A stretch of 7,173 nucleotides of DNA from CAYVAP01 sp964343195. Its GTDB lineage: Bacteria; Bacteroidota; Bacteroidia; J057. The stretch spans positions 1 through 7,173 of the forward strand of contig CAYFIR010000202.1 of the NCBI GenBank assembly GCA_964343195.1, read 5' to 3'. Numbering within the stretch: position 1 is the stretch's first letter; each line of letters opens with the position of its first letter. Below the pieces are notes generated by a model. The model was not told the origin of the DNA. It made no database searches and saw only the letters and a list, made by a program, of their open reading frames with translations. A program made the position numbers and the translations under genes. Below, one piece after another: positions 6,772 to 7,173 of the stretch.

Positions 6772-6788
6772 AATAGGGAAACCCTATT
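6772..6788. promoter_or_regulatory. Perfect 7-base inverted repeat upstream of the small membrane protein gene
   Basis: AATAGGG (6772-6778) and CCCTATT (6782-6788) are exact inverted copies around AAA, 36 bases before the start codon of the small gene. A TTTG lies at 6762-6765, and the right arm overlaps the place where a -7 element would be expected 19 bases on; what is there (TATTGGCT) is a poor match. It could be a repressor site or a short leader hairpin. Confidence 0.4.
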
Positions 6789-6823
6789 GGCTACCTTCAT
6801 CTTGAGAACCAAAGCTCAGGGTT

Positions 6824-7015
6824 ATGAAAAAGCCAAAGGTCAAATACACCCTTATCATTCTGCTGTCGCTGATCTGTCTGGTGGCCACCATCTATGCGCT
6901 GCAAACGCCAGAAGTTGCCCTCCCATCTGAAGGAGGCGTAGGAAACGTGAGCGATAGCCTTGACCAGGCAGTGGGCATGATCCAGCAGCATCTGGGCGAG
7001 CGGGTATGGCCGTAG
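6824..7015 (+). CDS. Small single-span membrane protein, function unknown
   Basis: I do not recognise this 63-residue protein. It begins with ATG and a basic stretch (MKKPKVKY), followed by a single hydrophobic segment (about 9-25, TLIILLSLICLVATIYA). It is thus probably anchored in the inner membrane with a short outer tail of about 37 residues (QTPEVALPSEGG onwards), although an uncleaved or cleaved signal peptide is also possible. The tail ends GERVWP at a TAG. Beyond the TAG the same frame stays open for 19 sense codons (GLDDTAGTETRRLAQIDAQ) to another TAG at 7073, so the gene may be shortened by a point mutation. The start of such a protein resembles the N-terminal anchor of larger periplasmic (for example TPR) proteins, but no repeat follows. 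The basic start, clean membrane segment and standalone placement support a real gene. The evidence is still modest. Confidence 0.55.
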   Translation: MKKPKVKYTLIILLSLICLVATIYALQTPEVALPSEGGVGNVSDSLDQAVGMIQQHLGERVWP

Positions 7016-7030
7016 GGACTCGATGACACT

Positions 7031-7115
7031 GCGGGTACGGAGACCCGAAGACTAGCCCAGATCGACGCTCAGTAGCCTTTTTTCCTCTAGCCGGGGAATA
7101 AATTCGCCCGGCTAG
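7031..7115 (+). terminator. Hairpins and T run after the small gene, including a 12-pair stem
   Basis: CGGGT (7032-7036) pairs with ACCCG (7043-7047). Further on is a run of six T (7078-7083), and then CTAGCCGGG (7087-7095) pairs exactly with CCCGGCTAG (7107-7115), extended inward by GAA/TTC with one bulged base. The large stem is by far the most stable structure here and probably ends transcription of the small gene, perhaps in both directions. The T run precedes the large stem, so this is not a standard terminator form. Confidence 0.5.
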
Positions 7116-7123
7116 TAAAAGCC

Positions 7124-7161
7124 CACTTTCCCAGTCAAGAAAGTGAGAAGTTGTATTTTCG
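7124..7161 (+). promoter_or_regulatory. Inverted repeat and -7-like element at the window end
   Basis: CACTTTC (7124-7130) and GAAAGTG (7139-7145) are exact 7-base inverted copies with an 8-base loop. TATTTTCG (7154-7161) matches five of six fixed positions of the Bacteroidetes -7 element, but no TTTG lies 19 bases upstream (TTTC is 23 away). It may be the control region of a plus-strand gene that starts beyond the window, with the repeat as a possible operator. Confidence 0.3.
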
Positions 7162-7173
7162 AGGTCAACGAAC

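Noticed and set aside
7013..7075. Programmed stop-codon read-through or pyrrolysine at the TAG of the small gene
   Set aside because: No supporting element or reassignment signal is visible, and a run of 19 open codons is expected often by chance; kept only as a possible truncation.
7016..7083. SRP RNA, RNase P RNA or tmRNA
   Set aside because: The conserved landmarks I know for these RNAs (such as the GGAA tetraloop region or the RNase P core) are not present.
1..7173. CRISPR array, insertion sequence, tRNA or defence system
   Set aside because: No regular spaced repeats, transposase, terminal inverted repeats with target duplications, or cloverleaf sequences were seen; all recognisable genes are housekeeping or envelope types.

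Overview
The window most likely comes from a member of the Bacteroidota, probably a Lewinella/Saprospiraceae-type marine organism. The phylum call rests on three things visible here: none of the gene starts has a convincing Shine-Dalgarno sequence; an exact copy of the Bacteroidetes-type promoter (TTTG, 19 bases, TACCTTTG) lies upstream of one gene; and the OmpA-type lipoprotein with an N-terminal coiled coil and the LOG-family protein have forms common in that phylum. The genus-level guess is inference from general resemblance, not from a search. GC content looks close to half by eye.

Layout: four genes on the minus strand (153-4527) and three on the plus strand (4678-7015) diverge from a 150-base spacer at 4528-4677. 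In their own direction of transcription the minus genes are a LOG-family nucleotide phosphoribohydrolase (3820-4527), a MltD-like lytic transglycosylase (2468-3574), ispF of the MEP isoprenoid pathway (1853-2338) and a sodium:solute symporter (153-1733). They look like separately punctuated units rather than one tight operon: a hairpin with a T7 tail follows the LOG gene, a strong hairpin with a T5 tail follows the transglycosylase gene, and a further hairpin follows ispF. The plus genes are a secreted alpha/beta hydrolase (4678-5463), an OmpA-family lipoprotein (5749-6624) and a small single-span membrane protein of unknown function (6824-7015).

Functionally this is mostly housekeeping and envelope material: cell-wall turnover (transglycosylase), anchoring of the outer membrane to peptidoglycan (OmpA-like lipoprotein), isoprenoid precursor synthesis (IspF), nucleotide or cytokinin-type metabolism (LOG) and solute uptake (SSS). 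I see no mobile element, CRISPR array, tRNA or rRNA, and no clear new multi-gene system. The points that deserve a second look are non-coding: the hairpin directly before the ispF start codon, the exact promoter upstream of the LOG gene, a dispersed-repeat-like inverted repeat after the OmpA gene, and the structured 160 bases around and after the end of the small membrane protein gene.
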